Shown: positions 1-7,800 of the stretch, in pieces
Position numbering within the stretch: the stretch's first letter is position 1
Layout: each line of letters opens with the position of its first letter
Origin: Luteimonas kalidii
Lineage (GTDB): Bacteria > Pseudomonadota > Gammaproteobacteria > Xanthomonadales > Xanthomonadaceae
NCBI RefSeq assembly: GCF_029887935.1
Contig: NZ_JARXRO010000016.1
Coordinates: forward strand, 1 to 52,408
Length of the DNA: 52,408 nucleotides
Direction of reading: 5' to 3'
The notes under the pieces: model-generated
What the model was told of the DNA's origin: nothing
Database searches by the model: none
What the model saw: the letters and a program-made list of their open reading frames with translations, nothing else
Made by a program: the position numbers and the translations under genes

Positions 1-90
1 GGCCGTCCAACGCTTGATCTCTTCGTCCATCACTTGGCTCATCGTGCTCTCCTTCAAAAGGTAGCACCTGAGCAGGAAATCACTGGGTCA
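1..90 (-). mobile_element. Right end of an IS3-like insertion sequence (partial, runs off the left edge)
   Basis: This is the edge of an insertion sequence lying outside the window. Read on the minus strand, the sequence begins TGACCCAGTGATTTCCTG (from position 90), which has the TG...CA terminal form of IS3-family ends. A transposase start codon with a good ribosome binding site follows about 45 bases inside. To the right the sequence changes abruptly into an open Nei/Fpg-like reading frame with no start codon, as expected if the IS inserted into that gene. The exact end (90) is inferred from the terminal TCA; the other end and any target duplication are not visible. Confidence 0.5.
2..43 (-). 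CDS. IS3-family transposase OrfA, first 14 codons only
   Basis: Only the N-terminus, MSQVMDEEIKRWTA, is inside the window. An AAGGAGAG ribosome binding site lies upstream of the ATG at 43. The wording D-E-E-I-K-R-W-T-A resembles the start of an HTH (DUF1153-like) OrfA found with some IS3-type elements; that is recalled family knowledge, not a search result. The product would be the DNA-binding half of a frameshift-fused transposase. Because only 14 residues are visible, the family call is tentative, but its place right beside an IS-type terminus supports it. Confidence 0.5.
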
Positions 91-275
91 TTACACAGGC
101 GCGGAAATACAGCTTCGATTTCCTCGAGTGGAAGCGGCAGTACGTGCTGCGCCAGCACTGGCTCGTCCACCGCAAGCGCGACTGTCCGGTGTGCGGCCAC
201 CTGCTCACGAAGGCCAAGCTCGGTACCCGCGATCGCTGGGCCTATTACTGCCCCCACTGCCAGCCGGTGCGATAG
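91..275 (+). pseudogene. 3' fragment of a Nei/Fpg-family DNA glycosylase, cut by the IS
   Basis: The frame is open from position 72 to the stop at 273-275 but has no convincing start. It encodes about 60 residues, including FDFLEWKRQYVLRQHW and then CPVCG...YYCPHCQ, a C-x2-C...C-x2-C zinc-finger end typical of bifunctional Fpg/Nei base-excision glycosylases. The catalytic N-terminal domain (Pro2-Glu3) is missing, replaced by the IS terminus. The GC content resembles the core chromosome rather than the neighbouring island, so I read it as a host gene at the island's left flank. Alternative: another zinc-ribbon protein. Confidence 0.45.
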
Positions 276-284
276 GCGGTCAAG

Positions 285-298
285 TGGTGGCCCACCAG
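285..298 (+). other. Candidate distal attachment site (copy of tRNA-Ile2 3' end)
   Basis: TGGTGGCCCACCAG here matches the last 15 bases of tRNA-Ile2 at 21246-21260 (TGGTGGGCCCACCAG) except for one missing G, and in the same orientation. A tRNA-targeting integrase leaves such a partial duplicate at the far end of its element. The match is short and nearly palindromic, so chance is possible. Its position, ten bases after the glycosylase stop and at the start of island-like sequence, makes it the best candidate in the window. Confidence 0.35.
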
Positions 299-361
299 CG
301 ATCGCATTTGACGCGCAACCCATTGTTTGTGCTGTTTTTGTCAGCCGCCAGCGTTTCGCGT

Positions 362-382
362 GACTCGCAATCTGACTCACTT
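362..382 (+). promoter_or_regulatory. Candidate integrase/Xis arm-type sites, left end
   Basis: Two direct GACTCRC heptamers (362-368 and 374-380) are spaced 12 bases apart. The second lies in an 11-mer, CTGACTCACTT, that occurs again in the same orientation at 21124-21134, about 110 bases inside the other island end. Repeated short motifs near both ends of an integrative element are typical of arm-type binding sites for tyrosine recombinases and their directionality factors. The assignment is inference from position and repetition. Confidence 0.3.
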
Positions 383-643
383 TCCCGGGTTTGCCCCTGG
401 ACGCGGGACTGACAGACCGCTGCCGCCTTCTGCTGCTCCAAGCTGAACTTGGCACCCCGTCACGGACCGGGTAACCGGTGAGGAGCAGAGTGCCTCGGCC
501 AGCAGCGCACAGAGCGACGCGGCCACACCTGCGGAGCTCCTCCCCAGCCAGTGCGTGCGCCCCGGATGGGGCGCGGCTGGCGCGGAAAACAATTTATGGC
601 GCCCTTACGCCGCGCGGCCCTGATTCCGCGGAGCACCGCACAG

Positions 644-1558
644 CTAGCCCCCCTGGTATGGCAGTGCTTTCGCGATTGCACCGGGGTCCGGGTTGTCCGC
701 TAGGATCGCGGCATACTCTGCCGGCGTCACGTTATAGATGCATATGCGCCCGGGCTGACTGGTGGCGGGCCATACAAAGTTCAGATCGTGGTCCAAGCCA
801 ATGGACGCAGTAATCACTTCGTGGTCCAGCATCCCAAAACGCCTTCGCTTTCCGACGCGTACTAGCGCGCAGGCTACGTTCTCAAATGCCAGGTCTGACG
901 GCTCTGGATGAACCGCAATGTTGATGCCCCCAGGGTCTCTCACGCTCGGAAATGAAATACCATGTGCGGATACGCTTCGATGGAGCATCGCCCCTAATGC
1001 CCTGCTGAATGTGTAATTGGATTCGCGGGCTAGCGGATCATTGACAACTGAGGACAGGAACTTGTCGATATAGATCTGCGCGTGCGCTCCTCGGCCGTGC
1101 TCTCGAATCAGCCGCTTTATTGTTCCCCCAGGATCCGTACCCAAGGTATGCACGTACCCACTCTGCTGCACATTTGCATATTCGCCTACTAAGATTAGCC
1201 CGAGCGTCGCGCCGCTCACTAAGCGAAAGCCAGCCACTTGAACTAACTGCCCGTCTCTCGCCTCAATTTCGCACAGCGCCGTATGGATACTATTAGCGGC
1301 ATAGAACGCCGGGACACCATGATCATTCAACCTTCCTACGCGCGCAAACTGCGCGGGCGGATAGTCCAACTGCTCCAAGTTCGCGAACCTGCCTTCATTG
1401 GTAGCTCGCGCGCGCCAAAAGATGGTTTCACCACGGCCAAACACAACCGAAAGTACGTCATAGAAATCCAAGAGCGGGCGGATCCGGTAGCAGAACTCAC
1501 CCTCAGTAGAAGACTGGAGGACATCCTCAATCACGCTGTCGCAGGCATCTAGATTCAT
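644..1558 (-). CDS. RES-domain protein (putative NAD+-degrading toxin)
   Basis: The product is 304 aa. Residues ~47-200 match the RES fold, an ADP-ribosyltransferase-like family whose studied members degrade NAD+ as toxins. The three name-giving residues are visible: Arg in FWRARA (R49/R51), Glu97 in ALCEIE, and Ser in ESNYTFS (S180 or S185). The hallmark block PPAQFARVGRLNDHGVPAFY is also present. RES toxins are usually paired with an upstream Xre/DUF2384 antitoxin. Here the upstream gene, only 4 bp away, is instead a truncated SRAP-like protein, so the partner is unusual or absent. The RES start has no strong ribosome binding site and probably depends on coupling to that gene. Activity is inferred from the family, not shown. 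Confidence 0.8.
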   Translation of the reverse strand: MNLDACDSVIEDVLQSSTEGEFCYRIRPLLDFYDVLSVVFGRGETIFWRARATNEGRFANLEQLDYPPAQFARVGRLNDHGVPAFYAANSIHTALCEIEARDGQLVQVAGFRLVSGATLGLILVGEYANVQQSGYVHTLGTDPGGTIKRLIREHGRGAHAQIYIDKFLSSVVNDPLARESNYTFSRALGAMLHRSVSAHGISFPSVRDPGGINIAVHPEPSDLAFENVACALVRVGKRRRFGMLDHEVITASIGLDHDLNFVWPATSQPGRICIYNVTPAEYAAILADNPDPGAIAKALPYQGG

Positions 1559-1562
1559 TCTG

Positions 1563-1919
1563 CTATTTGATCACTGCTCGGATTGTTGCGACCTTCCGGG
1601 TGGCGCGACCGAGCTCCGTCTTGGCGGTATTGGTGTGCTTCGTCGCCAGCTTCCGCTCGTTGTCAGCCTTGCGCTTGGACTGCTTGAACAGCTCCTGCTG
1701 CCACTCCTGCTCGGCAAGGTCCAGGCGGGTGTCCATCGTGGCGACCGCCTTCGCGACCAGCTCCGGCCGCAGTGTGTCGATCAGCGCCTTGGGGATCTTC
1801 TCGTGCTCGAGCCCATTCTCTCGGATCCACAGCCGCGCGAAGGCGTCGAGGTCCATGACAGCCCCGATCTCGCGGACCAACTTCCGGTAGTCGGAGTGGA
1901 TCTGGGCGGAGTAGCGCAT
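1563..1919 (-). CDS. Truncated SRAP (HMCES/YedK)-like protein lacking catalytic Cys2
   Basis: The product is 118 aa and aligns with residues 1-121 of the full SRAP at 10795-11730: MRYSAQIHSDYRKLVREIG against MCYSAQVRAEHKKFQRVTG, and a later ELFKQSKRKADNERKL segment. SRAP proteins crosslink abasic DNA through Cys2. Here residue 2 is Arg, and the domain carrying the catalytic Asn, Glu and His is absent, so it cannot be an active SRAP enzyme. What remains is mostly the charged helical insert (~70-118), likely coiled coil. A strong GGAGG site lies 8 bases before the ATG, so it is still probably translated. It sits 4 bp upstream of the RES gene. It may be a decaying copy or a repurposed partner of the RES protein. 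Confidence 0.65.
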   Translation of the reverse strand: MRYSAQIHSDYRKLVREIGAVMDLDAFARLWIRENGLEHEKIPKALIDTLRPELVAKAVATMDTRLDLAEQEWQQELFKQSKRKADNERKLATKHTNTAKTELGRATRKVATIRAVIK

Positions 1920-2082
1920 GGGGAATCCTCCAAAGACGCGATCCTACAACCGCAAACTGAGCTTCGCGCGATGCTGAAAAATGAATAGCGCTTGCACGAT
2001 AGTAAATGTGAGACATATGTCTCCGCCATCGACAAGCCCCGAAGCTAAGGTAAGACCTCCTCAAATCGACAGGATGTAGAGC

Positions 2083-2988
2083 ATGGCTAGGATGCATTAT
2101 TCGCTCGCAATTGCGCTCTTCTCTTTGCAAAGCGCGCACGCTCAACAGTCCGAGGCACCGAATGCGGTTCCTGTGCAGGTATCAGCAGTTACTTGTGGAA
2201 ATCCGACACACACAGCGTTTCCGGGTGGATACTCTGCTCGGCGATACTGCGGCGGGAAGTACGTCGAAGGAGTGGGCTCCACCCAGCCTGTGGCGACTGC
2301 GAATGCTCAAGGTTTTGGGGACCTTAGCGCCCAAACAGGGGGCGAAAGTTGGGTTGTCTCTCAGGATGGTGTGAAGCTGCTTGCTGGTGGATACAAGATC
2401 TATTTTACTAGTGGCGGAAAGCGCATCTCGGGTGTCGGAACGACAGCGACAACCGCGGGCGTGAATGGCTTGGCGTTCGGCCAACTGGAAGCCACCACTG
2501 GTGATTCGTATATGGCCTCCACCTACACCGACGGGGTGGTGCAGGTCGCTGGAGGATACGTTGTCAAGTTCGTCGACGGCTCGGCTGGGGTTACGGGTGC
2601 GGGGAACACTCTTACAGATGCGGGCGAGAATGGAGTCGGATTTGCTGCGCTCGCGTCGGAGTCAGGCCGAAACTACAATTTGTCCCTTAGCGACTCCGCA
2701 AATTTGCAGTCCTTCAGTGGTGGGTATTTGATGCAAGTTGGCTACTCGCTGGGTAGCAAAGTCAGTGGCGTTGGTTCGAATCTCAGCGACGCTGCCGATA
2801 TCGCTCTTGGGTTCGCAGAGTTGGTGGAGCAGGGCGGAAGGCGCTGTACTCTCCAGATGAGTGATATCAGCATTGTCTTAGGTGCGTTCAACGTTTCCTA
2901 TCGGTGTTCGTCGCGAATCGTCCAAGGTACTGGCGCTACGGCAACGGACGCAGGCCTCGACGCGCTCACGAAAGCGCAGGCGTTGTGA
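2083..2988 (+). CDS. Exported protein of five ~55-residue repeats, unknown function
   Basis: The product is 301 aa. A Sec signal peptide is clear: hydrophobic LAIALFSL followed by SAHA|QQ at residue 20. The rest is five tandem units of about 55 residues, each with a GGY-x(n)-G-x-G-(S/T)-x-(S/T)-A-G-x-GF pattern. Examples are AGGYKIYF...GVGTTATTAGVNGLAF, AGGYVVKF...GAGNTLTDAGENGVGF and SGGYLMQV...GVGSNLSDAADIALGF. The first unit has two cysteines and the last two units have Cys in RRCTL and YRCSS. The regular Gly/Ser/Thr-rich, strand-forming units suggest a beta-structured surface or secreted protein. I do not recognise the family. It is the only convincing plus-strand gene in the island and has lower GC than its neighbours, suggesting separate acquisition. 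Confidence 0.7.
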   Translation: MARMHYSLAIALFSLQSAHAQQSEAPNAVPVQVSAVTCGNPTHTAFPGGYSARRYCGGKYVEGVGSTQPVATANAQGFGDLSAQTGGESWVVSQDGVKLLAGGYKIYFTSGGKRISGVGTTATTAGVNGLAFGQLEATTGDSYMASTYTDGVVQVAGGYVVKFVDGSAGVTGAGNTLTDAGENGVGFAALASESGRNYNLSLSDSANLQSFSGGYLMQVGYSLGSKVSGVGSNLSDAADIALGFAELVEQGGRRCTLQMSDISIVLGAFNVSYRCSSRIVQGTGATATDAGLDALTKAQAL

Positions 2989-3039
2989 CGCGATGGCCAC
3001 CGCTGACTCCGAGCCGTCGGTAACTCCCACGAATTAGTC

Positions 3040-3110
3040 CATGAATCATGTCGGGTTCCTTGCCGGCGGGATCCGTCCAGGTGACCCAAACGCAGGCCTG
3101 GACGGATCCC
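3040..3110 (-). pseudogene. Relic of an SRAP C-terminal domain
   Basis: Translating the minus strand gives V-Q-A-C-V-W-V-T-W-T-D-P-A-G-K-E-P-D-M-I. This matches IACLYSHWTDPKGKEPDLYS (residues 231-250) of the intact SRAP at 10795-11730. Beyond this stretch the similarity is lost. Because it lies upstream, on the same strand, of the N-terminal SRAP fragment at 1563-1919, the two cannot be halves of one interrupted gene in native order. They look like remains of two copies, or of a rearrangement. Confidence 0.55.
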
Positions 3111-3111
3111 G
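3067..3111. repeat. Perfect 15-bp inverted repeat (hairpin)
   Basis: The arms CGGGATCCGTCCAGG (3067-3081) and CCTGGACGGATCCCG (3097-3111) are exact reverse complements separated by 15 bases. It lies about 80 bases after the stop of the repeat protein at 2988 and overlaps the SRAP relic. No T-run follows on either strand, so it is not a standard intrinsic terminator, though it could still stop or stabilise the upstream transcript. Confidence 0.6.
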
Positions 3112-3498
3112 GTGAATAGCTGAGACAGGAGCTCGAGCGGAAGCGTGCCCGAGGCTTGGTTGGGGTGCTGAGATAGCGCAGATGCTGATAGTTCCTGTTG
3201 CCCCTGCTCTTAGGCCCACAGTACATACAGACGATCGCCGACCTCTGTGATTGCTACGGGCGCCATCGTGTCCAAGGGAAGCTGGCGCGGCCCGCCAAAC
3301 CTCCGTAGTAGCGCCCGTTCGCCGACGCAGGCAAGCCAGTTCCACGGGCAGCCTTCAATAAGGGAGATTACCGTAAGGCGATGATTCGACGGCATACACG
3401 GACAGACTTTTAATCCGCTGGTCGATGATTCGAATCTAGCTCCGCGGTCCGCTGGGATGCCGGCGCTGTCAGCCACCTTGCAGTCGTGTATCGCTGTC

Positions 3499-4044
3499 CT
3501 AGCGGTATCGCTTGTTGCCGCCGCTGGTGATGCAGTAGCGACCGCCTCTTGGTCCGAAACAGTTGGACGACCCCGAGCAGGGGCAAATCCCCCCGTCACC
3601 CACCGGCGCCGCACGGGCCGCCCTCATCGTCGCTGGGGCAGGGGCCGCAGCTGGTGACGCACGATGCCAGCAATACGCGGTCGCACATGTGTACCGCTCG
3701 GAGATCCAGCCCGATCGAAACGACCCTGCGGAGACCTTCATCCATCCTCCTTCGCGTTGCTCGATGGTGACCTGAGTGCCTCGCGTCAGACGGCCTAGGA
3801 CCCGACCGCTTGGAGAGCCGCGGTAGTTCAGAGCATCCGCGTCGACGTACGCTGTTTCAAGCCGCGGCGCGAGCCACGCGGGCGTCGAGAGTGCAGACGG
3901 TTGGGCGTAGTTCGCCGCTGAAGTCGCGTCTTGATGCGATCTGCTCGTATCACCGGAGCAGCGCCCGAGGAGCCACAAAACCGACGTGAGCGCGATGATG
4001 ATGCTCACGGCTTCTCCCCCTGAGGTGCCGGCTCCCTTCGCCAT
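3499..4044 (-). CDS. Membrane-anchored SH3-domain protein with Cys-rich tail
   Basis: The product is about 181 aa from the ATG at 4044, which has AAGGGGACGGGC just upstream. An in-frame GTG at 4086 would add 14 residues. A hydrophobic segment (VSIIIALTSVLWLLG) near the N-terminus suggests a membrane anchor or uncleaved signal. A bacterial SH3 domain follows: YVDADALNYRGSPSG...VLGRLTRGTQVTI...WMKV...GWISERYT. The C-terminus is short and cysteine-rich, ICPCSGSSNCFGPRGG...YCITSGGNKRYR, seen in small SH3-type exported proteins. SH3b domains often bind peptidoglycan. It lies downstream of the Rhs toxin and immunity genes on the same strand but 478 bp away, so a shared job is only a possibility. 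Confidence 0.65.
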   Translation of the reverse strand: MAKGAGTSGGEAVSIIIALTSVLWLLGRCSGDTSRSHQDATSAANYAQPSALSTPAWLAPRLETAYVDADALNYRGSPSGRVLGRLTRGTQVTIEQREGGWMKVSAGSFRSGWISERYTCATAYCWHRASPAAAPAPATMRAARAAPVGDGGICPCSGSSNCFGPRGGRYCITSGGNKRYR

Positions 4045-4521
4045 GCCCGTCCCCTTCGGCTCGTCGCTTGGCGAAAGTAGTCCCACAACCCGTGTGGGTC
4101 AAATGTTGATCCGCATGGGGCCAGCTGCGGACGATCTGCATGTGGCGAACCCTGTCAGCAACGCGCAGCGTCCACTCCGGAGCCCAAGCGAACGTTCCCC
4201 GGGCGCGCGGCGCTTGCGTTTGGTGCTGCCTTTCGCGGCGATGCTGGCTTCTACACGTCGCGACGCCTCAGCACCGTCGCGCGGGCCCACTGATCAAATG
4301 TCTCGCCCGCGTCTCGCAAATGACCCTGAAGAGCCAGCGATAGACGAAAACTGTTGCCGCAGCCCGAACACGCGCCTCCTGGCCACAGTTCTAGTTGGAC
4401 TCGTAAGGCATGGGGGCGATACCTGCCCTCAACAGCGGGTAGCCACTCACTGAAGAAGAAGCTAAGCGCGGGATGGCGTCGTCATGCTCTTCCTTACCCA
4501 AAATAACGGAAGCCCAGTCGT
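4045..4521. other. Gene-free interval between immunity and SH3 genes
   Basis: No frame here combines a start, a ribosome binding site and protein-like composition. The minus-strand frames are broken by stops. It may hold a promoter for the SH3 gene or degraded remnants of earlier immunity cassettes, which are common behind Rhs loci, but I could not identify one. Confidence 0.4.
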
Positions 4522-4842
4522 TTATGGCTGTTGTTGCACCAACCTCTTCACTTCTTCGTCCGCATGGCTACTTGCAAGGATGTGGGTTCTGACATCAGCA
4601 GCCATAACCTGGTCTGGGTCCAGAAACGACAATCTAACAAGATTAACCAAGACGTCGCGCGTAGGTGACTGCTTTAGCCACCAATGGAATACGCCATTCC
4701 TATCGTGCTCTGATGCCAACTCATTCCCAGGCTCATATGTCTCAATAAGATGATCCACGAGGCGATCTGGAAGCATCCCCAAAGACCGCCATTCCTTCGA
4801 GAAACCCATAAGACGAAGATACTCTTCTCTACTCACGATCAT
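4522..4842 (-). CDS. Putative immunity protein to the Rhs C-terminal toxin
   Basis: The product is 106 aa from the ATG at 4842, which overlaps the Rhs stop codon as ATGA. An alternative ATG at 4848 would add two residues. The 4-base overlap directly after a polymorphic Rhs toxin end is the standard position of the cognate immunity gene. The protein is small, soluble and acidic, with no signal peptide: SREEYLRLMGFSKEW, NGVFHWWLKQSPT, FLDPDQVMAADVRTHI. I cannot assign it to a named immunity family. Function is inferred from context; it would bind and neutralise the toxin domain in the producing cell or its siblings. Confidence 0.65.
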   Translation of the reverse strand: MIVSREEYLRLMGFSKEWRSLGMLPDRLVDHLIETYEPGNELASEHDRNGVFHWWLKQSPTRDVLVNLVRLSFLDPDQVMAADVRTHILASSHADEEVKRLVQQQP

Positions 4843-7800
4843 TCCCATCCGGACGGCACTCCAATACTTTCGATAAGCTCAGCACATGCGAGCGGATCAG
4901 AGCGGCAAGCATTCGTAAATGAGTCAGCGCCAACTAACGGCATAGACATCGCCCTAAGTATGTACTTGCCATACTTGAACACTGCCGCCTGGCGCCCCCT
5001 GATGAGGGACTTTTGACTATCAGTCAAAGAATCACACATCTTCCTCTGCTCACGGCTCATCTTCCGTGCATCAGCATCGGATAGGGGTCTGAAGTTCTCC
5101 GTATCAACTCTTGGTCCTTCATTACTTCCCAAATGCACGTGAGGCGGGCCGTGTTCTGCACGAAACGTCGTGGCTTCTGGCCCAGGATTGGCGTGTATGG
5201 AGATTGGAACTCCTGGAATCTTTAAGTCGATCAACCCTAGTGGATCGACGTAGCTAATTGGGTTTCCGCGCACATAAGCGTACGTATTCAATCCGCCGGC
5301 GAGCCCTATCGGGTCACTCTCCGCGTATCGCCCTGTTCCACTCTCGTAGTCACGGAAGTAGTTGTAGTTGAGCCCGCTTGCCGCGTCATAACGCTGCCCC
5401 GGAAACCGCATATCGAACACCAAGGGTGTGCCGTCGCCGTCCGGATCCTGATTCGGCGGCGTATCGCCGAACACCTCACCCGTCTCCTCCCACTTCCACG
5501 TCGCAACATCTCGCACCGGATCGATCACGGCCCGAGGAGTCCCCAAATGATCGGCTTCAATGTACTGAATGCCAGCCCCGGTAATCAGACCGACCGGCAG
5601 GTGGTCCAGCCAGACGATCTGCTGCTTCGGCGCCCCGTTGAGGTCGTACTCGCCCAACCAGCGTCCATTCTCGTCGTACACGAAATAGCTTTGGAGTGGG
5701 TCCAATGCGGACGCCAGTCGCCGCACTTGTTCTCCGCGCCCGTTGTACCTGTAGTACATCTTGATCGCACCGTTGCGCTTGACCACGCGCATCCGGCCGT
5801 CGGGCGTGTAGAAGAACTCTCTTGAAAGGCCGCCGATCGATGTGGTGTTGCCAGCGGCGTCGTAGCCACGTGGGGAACCTCCCACGCTAGCGAGTCGGTG
5901 GCTGCCGGATGGATAGGCGTAGGCTTGCGTGCCGGCGCTGTCGGTCAGGCTGACACGGTTGCCGGTGGCGTCATAGCCGTACGTCTCGATCGGAGTGCCG
6001 GTTGCGCCATCTTGCACCTGGTCCAGCCGGCCCAGCCCGTCGTAGCGGTACTTCGCCAGATTGACCGCAGGATTGGTCGGCTCGTGAAGCTCGTCCACCT
6101 GCCCGGCTGGGTCGTAGCCGTATCCAGTCTGCAAGCCGTCCGCGCGATCGTCTCGCATCACTGTTGGCTTGTAGTCGAGGTCGTGTGTTCGCTCGAGGAA
6201 CCGGCCATTACCGTAGGTCAGCCTGCGCTGCGGGCCGAACGGGTAGTTGCTGACGGCGCTGATCAACACCTGTCGCGCACCACCAGCGGGCGTGACCCCG
6301 ACAATGTTCACCCGACCCGTCGAGTTAGGGGTGTAGTCAACGACCGTGCCGTCTGGATAAGTGACGTTCTGAAGTGCACCCGCCTTGGTATAAGCGTAGC
6401 GGATGGTGAATGTCTTTCCACCAATCGTCTGCCTCTTCCGCACCACCTGCCCAAAGCGGTCGTAGCAATATTCTAGGCTTGCACCGTTTCCATTGTGGAG
6501 CCGACCAAGGCGACCCTTCCCGAAGGTTTCGCCGGTCGCACATGCCGTAGGCACCGTATCCCACATGTAGCTCGCGTCATAGGTGCTATCAGACGGATAG
6601 CTGATCGCCGTAAGGCGATTGAGTGCGTCGTATGTGTAATTGGAAACTACGCCGCGAGCGTCTGTCTTCGAGAGGCGATTGCCTGCGCTGTCGTAGGAGT
6701 ACGTCGTCGTGCCGGTGTCCGGACTAGTCAACTCGACCACGTCACCAAACCCGTTGTATGTATAGGTGGTGTCCAGACCCTTCGGATCGGTCACCTTGGT
6801 CAAATTGTCCAGCGCATCGTACTCGTACTTGGTCTCAGCCTCGATGCCTCCGACATCCTGCAACGATCGCTTCAGTCGATTCAGAGGGTCGTAGTCATGG
6901 ATGGTTTTCCGCCCGAGTGCGTCGGTGACCTTCTGGAGGTTACCGCTAGCGTCATAGGTATAGTCCGTAGGATTGAATGCAGCATCAGCTTGGGTTTCCA
7001 GCTGGCCTAGGGCGTTGTAAATACGGCTCAAAGTCCGATACAAAGTGCTGCCGGCGGGGTTCCGCGTCTCTTCAAGAATCCGATTGCCGGCGTTGTCCAG
7101 CGTGTAATCAATATAGAAGCCTGCCTTGTCAGTAATACGAGTCAGCCGCTGCGCCGCATCGTAAGTGAAGCTCAGGAATACGCCATCCGGCTGCGTGACT
7201 TTCTTCACCAAGCCAGTTGGCCAGTACTCGATGCGGGTGATGTGGTCGTCGGATTCGCTAGCATCATTTGTACCGCGCACCTTGGTGGCCGTGAGCCAGC
7301 CACGCGGATGGTATTCATAATCTGTAACAGCGCTATTGGGATCCTTGACCGAGAGCGGACGTCCTGCGCCGTCATACGCCAGTACTTCCGTCACATGGCC
7401 GAGAGCATTGGAGACCTTCCACAAGTCGCCAGGTCGGTAACCACAACCTGTGGGCGTGCCCACGCACGCGGGGCCGATCGTGCCGTAGTAGCTATACGAC
7501 GTGACATCCGCCGCCTCCGTACGTGGGCCATCAACCGAAGTCACAAGCCCTATGAGTGGGCAGGCGCCCGCTTGGACATCCGATTGTTCGCAATACCCTA
7601 TTGTCGAGGTACGGACCGTTCCGCTACTCGGATCGGTCAACGTAGTCGAGGTCGGCTGGCCGCGCGCATTGTTGGTCCACGATGTTTCCGAGACCGGCAG
7701 GCTCGATGAGTCAAGCACCTGTCGCTTAGTCAGGACGTTCAATGTGGTATCCCACTCGGTTCGTACAGTGCGCTGCGCCGACGTTCCGAGCCCGAACGTG

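Larger units (their letters stand above)
276..643. other. Gene-free interval at the left island border
   Basis: I see no believable gene here. The stretch holds the att-like sequence at 285-298 and, at 362-380, the paired heptamers GACTCGC and GACTCAC (the latter inside CTGACTCACTT at 372-382). The same 11-mer recurs at 21124-21134 upstream of the integrase. The remainder shows no obvious coding bias. Confidence 0.5.
2989..3498. other. Gene-poor interval with an SRAP relic and a long inverted repeat
   Basis: No intact gene is convincing here. It contains a decayed SRAP C-terminal segment (about 3040-3110, minus) and a perfect 15-bp inverted repeat (3067-3111). A 61-codon minus-strand frame (3210-3395) has no ribosome binding site and I cannot support it as a gene. 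Confidence 0.5.

Noticed and set aside
3210..3395. Small minus-strand frame starting MPSNHRLTVISLIEG
   Set aside because: No ribosome binding site, no family likeness, and it sits in a region of relics; not enough to call a gene.
4045..4521. Possible orphan immunity or toxin-tip remnants behind the Rhs module
   Set aside because: Such remnants are common there, but I found no frame or motif to support one.
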